Origin: Anodontia alba
Taxonomy: Eukaryota > Mollusca > Bivalvia > Lucinida > Lucinidae
Direction: 5' to 3'
DNA length: 64,000 nt
Assembly: GCA_964016985.1 (NCBI GenBank)
Contig: OZ024826.1
Span: 2,595,552-2,659,551 of the forward strand
Shown: positions 47,101 through 53,100 of the stretch, piece by piece
How the letters are laid out: every line of letters starts with the position of its first letter
Numbering within the stretch: position 1 is the first letter of the stretch
Position numbers and translations under genes: made by a program
Notes under the pieces: generated by a model
The model's database searches: none
What the model saw: only the letters and a program-made list of their open reading frames with translations
What the model was told of the DNA's origin: nothing

Positions 47101-50100
47101 ATCTTTATATGTGAAGAGACTGTGTAGAAAACTAGGCTTTCATAAAAAGGGCTGGAAGGTAGGTTTTAGTGTTTTTATCCTGACCGCTTTAGCAAGCAGG
47201 AGCGACTTAGGGATCACTTCGTCATTAGCATTTGCGTTGTTGAAAGCATCAATGTAAACCCTTGTCATGCTGAATAAATTAAGATGCCACACCCACTTAT
47301 AATTTTCAGCCAATCAGATCACTTGATCCAGATTGTTGATATAAATTCATGTACTTAATGGCAAATAGTGCAGATCCAGATCAGTTGGCTTCTTGAAGCC
47401 AACTGATCTGGATCTACACTATTTGCAAAGGCAGAGTATATCCGGGTTCAGCAGGACTAGGGTTTGTGCATTTAGCTCTGTTTCTCAAACACCATGGCTT
47501 CTAAGGTAATGAAACTTCATACACACATCTGCCATGATGCACCCTGCCCACTGCCATTAACTGTTACTCATCTTGACTTACTTTTTACGCTTGGCTGAAC
47601 AATATTTAGTCTGTGCATTTAGTTCCTTCTCTTGAACACCACCAGCAGTTGCAACAAAGCCATTCGGCAAATTTCTTATTGTGTCTTAAAGACCCCATAT
47701 CCCTAAAAAAAAACCCCATCATTTCATTTCACTTTAATCCCATAATCTTATCAGTTGAAGGGCCAACACTGATAACTTGGAGATTGTTTCTCTCAATTTT
47801 TATCTCTGTTCAACTGCCTTTTGCAAGCTTGCGAAGCTCAGATTGGCCCAGTCCGTGATAATGTCTTCCCATGTCTGCTCCTTCTTTTTATCCCTTCAGC
47901 TGTTCCTTGCAGAATTGTCTTTGCCATGCCAGAGGAATGTTACTGTACTATCTGAGTGTTTGTTGCCTTTGATTTTGTCTGTATATTCTAAATGTCATTC
48001 TCTTCGTTCAGCTGATTTATCACAAATCATGTCTCCATAAATGACACTTTCTCAGAGATGACACTTTAAATTTTAACAAAAAATTATTATTAGCTTTCTT
48101 GTATACAGAAATGTAGTAAGTTGTGATTTAAGGGGACTGAATACCCTTTAGTAGATATTTGACTATATTTATGCTCCCCAAAGGGAGAGCATATAGTCGC
48201 CACTTTGTCGGTCCATCCGGCCATCACACTTTTGTCTGGAGCATATCTCTAAAAGTGTTGAAGATAATTTAATGAAACTTGATACATTGATAGAGGGCCA
48301 TGAGGGGAATTGCAGAATGCAAGAACCATAATCCTGTCACCAGTATTTACAGAGTTACTTCCCTTCTTAATTTTTGCAATAAAAAGCTTGTCTGGAGTAT
48401 ATCTCTGAAAGTTTAGAAGGGAATTAAATGAAACTTGATACATTGATAGATGGCAATCAGAGGAAGTGCAGAGTGCAAGAACCATAACTCTATCATAAGT
48501 GATTACAGAGTTATTTCCCTTCCTAATTTTTGCAATAGTAACCATGTCCGGAGCATATCTCTAAAAGTATTGAAGATAAATAAATGAAACTTGATACAGT
48601 GATAGAGGGCTATGAGTGGAAGTGCAGAATGCAAGAACCATAACTCTATCATCAGTATTTATAGAGTTATTTCCCTTCCTAATTTTTGCAATATTAAATT
48701 TGTCCGGTGCATATCTCTGAAAGTATAAGAGAGAATCAAATGAAACATGATACATTGAGAGACTGCCATCAGAGATAGTGCAGAGTGCAAGAACTGTAAC
48801 TATGTTACAAGTAATTACTGAGTTACGTTCTGTCAATTTTTGCAATAATAAGCTTGTCGGTAGCATATCTCTTAAAGTATTTTGCTCTTTCACTAACATA
48901 ACTCTCCCACTACTGCGCTTCTTCAGGGAGCATGCTTCGGTTTCACCGATTCTCTTGTTTACAAGTGAGACAACTTTTGTGACTTCCTGTTTGCTGTCCT
49001 GCACACAAGGTCTCTTCTGAAAAGGTATCTATTCTGAAAGGAAAGAATTTGCACCAAAGTGTAGCAAATTCTCTCCTTTTAGAGTAGCTCCATTTTACGT
49101 ACCTGCAAAAATAAAACAGATAAATAAAGTGAGAAGAATAGTTATTAATTTTAAAATTTGTTATCCTGTCCATGTGCTTGCTTCATTATCAACTATTTCA
49201 AACCATTAAAGTTTGCTTTACAGTAGATACAGTCAGACTTCAATGGCTTGAACATCTTTGGGACCATAGAAATTTGTTCTAGATATAGGTAGTTCTGGTC
49301 ACTGAGGGTTAATCATAGCGCCAGGTCAGCAGTCAAATGATGATAATTTAGGGACGTATTTTTGATCTTCTATAAAATAATAGTATGTTGAGTGTACTCA
49401 TTAGAATTGTCTCTATGAAGTAATTCTAATGAATACACACAACATGCATTTCATAATAAGAATAAGAAAAATTTCCTCGAATATCCCTAAATATTTGTTT
49501 TCTTGGGCTATTGGAAGAATTTCCTAGGGACTCCAATTTCTTAGAGACTCAAAAAGGAGAGTAAATAAGCTATTGTTGTTTTTAATCAGCAAAGTTTTAC
49601 TGTATAGTGCAGTTGGTTGTCATGCTGAATAAATTAAGATACCACGCCCATTTCTAAGTTTCAGCCAGTCAGATTACTTGATCCAGAATGTTGATATGAA
49701 TTCACTCACTTAATGGCAAACAGTGCAGATCCAGATCAGTTGGCTTCTTCAGAAGCCAACTGATCTGGATCTTCACTGTTTGCTAAAACAGGGCATGTTG
49801 TGTTCAGCAAGAAAAGAGTTAAGTGGATATTCCTTATGTGTTATGTTTTTTGCAGATGACAAAAGAACCTGATAATTTAAAACTGAAAGATGTCCTTGAC
49901 AGCACAGTGAAATTTCGCTCTACAGTCCGACAGTTCGCTCTCAATCCTCCTGTCACATTTGCAGGTAAAAACATCTGGGCCCAGTTGTTCAAAGTGTCAT
50001 TAGCTTAACGAGCTCGTTGTCATTTCGTTAACTGTTTTAGCAGATTCAATATGCAATATTCTGATATTTTTTGCTGAAAAAATGTGAGTAGCTTTTGCAC

Positions 50101-53100
50101 TGCAAAAGCTACTCACATTTTTCCCCGCAAAAAATTTCGGTATATTTGCATATCACTCGATGTAAATTTTAACGAATCTTTAACTAACAATGTTGTTAGC
50201 TTTTAACAACTGGGCCCTGAATTATAAGAAATTTTTTTATCACAATACTCAGGAATCTCTATATAATGCAGTTTCAGGCCGGGCTCCATAGTGCAGTCAG
50301 TAGTGAATGACTACAGATCCAGGGGCCCCAAGTTCAAATCCCAGCTCAGCCACATAACATTTGTGAAGATTGATTATAAAATAATTTCTGTGGTCATTCT
50401 CCCCTTCAGCTGATTCAAGAAGGGCAGCTGTCAGTTACATGTACTTGTGAAAGTATGTGCACAAAGTAGTGGTTAACCACTTAGAGGACTAAAAAAAGGT
50501 TAGAGAAAAGTCCAGGGAGTGCCACAATCACAAACTGCAGCCCTTCCCAGACCCCAAGAGGAAGAGGAAACCGACAAATCCAAACAAGCACAAATCATAC
50601 AAACGTACGAAAAGCACTAAGATTAGGTCTCTCTTCCCCAAGCGAGGTAATTGCAATACTAAAAGGACTGAAAAACACAAGAACAAAATGACACACAGAA
50701 AGACATACAACAAATCGCCTCGTAGAATAAACCACAAAGCAACAAAGAGTAAGACTAACACCGGGACCCCCGCCTTAGAACGGTCAGTAGAGTAAACCAC
50801 CGGGGGTTTAAAGCACTTTTACAGCTAAGCCTGACATGATGTTAACAGTGTTGATTGGGCTGCAGAACTCCAAATTAAACAAACAAAGCACAGCGTCAGA
50901 TATACATGTGAGACAGTTTAAAAGATGGACCCCATTTATCTTCATTTTTCTGTACAATCTGTACAGGTTTGGATACAACTCGACACGATGTGATCATTTA
51001 TAGATTTTATATAATAAAAGCAGTAATAATAATTGTAATAATAATTAGTGATAATAAAAATTGAAATTGTCCGGATTCAGACCTAGAAGTAGAAGACTAC
51101 ATTTTAGATTTTTAGGATTACCATATTTGTCATAAATATTGAGACCTTTTCTCCTGATTTTACTAGCCCTAAAGCTGGCCTTGGTGGCTCAGTTGGATAC
51201 ACATCTGACTGTTGTGGGTTAGACCCCCACCAAGTCGGCAACATTCTTTTGTGGAGATTGATTATGAAATATTTTTTGTGGTCATTCTCTCCCTTCCGCT
51301 GATTCAAAAAGGGCAGTTGTCAGTTTCTGGCAAAAGAATGTGCACAATACTGGTTAACCCCTTAGAGGACTAAGCCTGCCCAGTAAAAGTGTGGCTAGTT
51401 AAATTCACAGCACTCGACACGATACCATTGGGTTGACTGGCCCTTAAAACCTAAACACAAACTTGTCCTAAAATTTGAACATGTGTGTTTGGCTACCTGT
51501 TGATGTGTCTAAAAACTGAATGCAGTCAGTGTAGACCCTGATCAGTAGCCACACTCAGTGGTGTCTACACAGCATCTGATCTGGGTTTACATTATTTGCC
51601 AAGGCCTTTTTGTTTGAATACCTATGGTACATTATTTCATAACAGTTAAGTACCATATTTACTGTATGTATTCAGACAGACAGGCCTGATCAAACAGTGT
51701 AGACTCAGATGAGATGCCATACAGCATCTCATCAGGGTCTACCCTGTTTGCCACTCATCCAGCAATATTTAGACACAACATTGGGTAGTAAATTGTACTT
51801 TTCAAATTTTAGAACAAGTATGGTAAGGAGTTGAGGTGTCTGAATACTTAGGGTATATACAATAGTAAGTATTGTAATGTATTTCAGAGAGTCTAAGTAA
51901 AGCAGAGAAAAAGAAAGAGAAACAGAAAATAACAGGACCACTGTTGGAAGCTTGTGATGATATTAGGTCTCAACTAGTGCTGTGCAACATCAGTATAAGG
52001 GTAGGACATTTTTAAGTAGCATATTAAAAAGTCCTTATATATAAAACATGTATATGATAACTAGAAGTTATGTTGATATATAATATACAGCTGTGTAGTT
52101 GTCATACCCATATTTGTTCATCATAGTTGCTGACTATATTGTAAGGTATATCAAGGGATGGTCCTCCCGGACCCTTGATATATCATTTGACAGGGAGAAT
52201 AAATGGGTTACTGAATAGTAACTGAAAAAAAAAAAAAAAAAAAAAAGTCCTTATATGCGTATAATAAAGGAAACAGACCCTATGCCATATGTGGCTGGAT
52301 CAGCCTGTGCATCTATAGCTCTTCTCTCCTTATTGATATTATAGCTCCAGATACAGTAAATGTCCTGAAATTTTGTACACCAATGGTCTGACAAAATGCC
52401 ATATGCAAACAGTGTAGACCCAGATATATGCAAACAGTGTAGACCCAGATCAGACAGGAGCAGTCTGATCAGAGTCTACACTGTTTGCCATTCCACTGTT
52501 AAAGTATTTTAAGAAACAACTGCATAAAAAGCAGTATTTAGGCAAAAAAAGTATGGAATGAAGTGTTCACAATTTTAGGACATTTACTAAAACCAAAATA
52601 TATCGATATTTTTCTTACTCTCTACAAAAACATGTTGTGGGTACTCATTAGAAGCATGTGTGTAACCACGCTGAGATGCTTTGAATGAGTACCCATAACA
52701 TATGTTTTCATAAAGAAATAAGAAAACTGATCACTTGATACCTCTTTTTATTTGGAACTGCCAATCTCAGTGGCTCAGTTTGATGCCCCTCTGACTGGTG
52801 CTTAGGAGGTTGCTAAATTGACCCCTGCTGGTTTGGCAACATTCTTTCGTGGAGATAAATCATGAAATAATTTCTACGGTCAGTCTCTCCCTTCCGCTGA
52901 TTCAAGAAGGCAATTGTCAGTTTCTGGCAAAATAATGTGCACAATACTGGTTAACCGCTTAGAGGACTTAGCCTGCCCAGTAAAAGTGTAGTTAGGTAGA
53001 CTGATCACGCTCGACATGAGACCATTGGGTTGACTTGGCAGTAAAACCTCAACACAAACAAACAAAATTACTTGGAACTTTATTGATGTTCTTTGAATGA

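Noticed and set aside
47613..48040. Two overlapping plus-strand frames in CARS2 intron 10
   Set aside because: Low-complexity hydrophobic translation with no family pattern, inside an intron.
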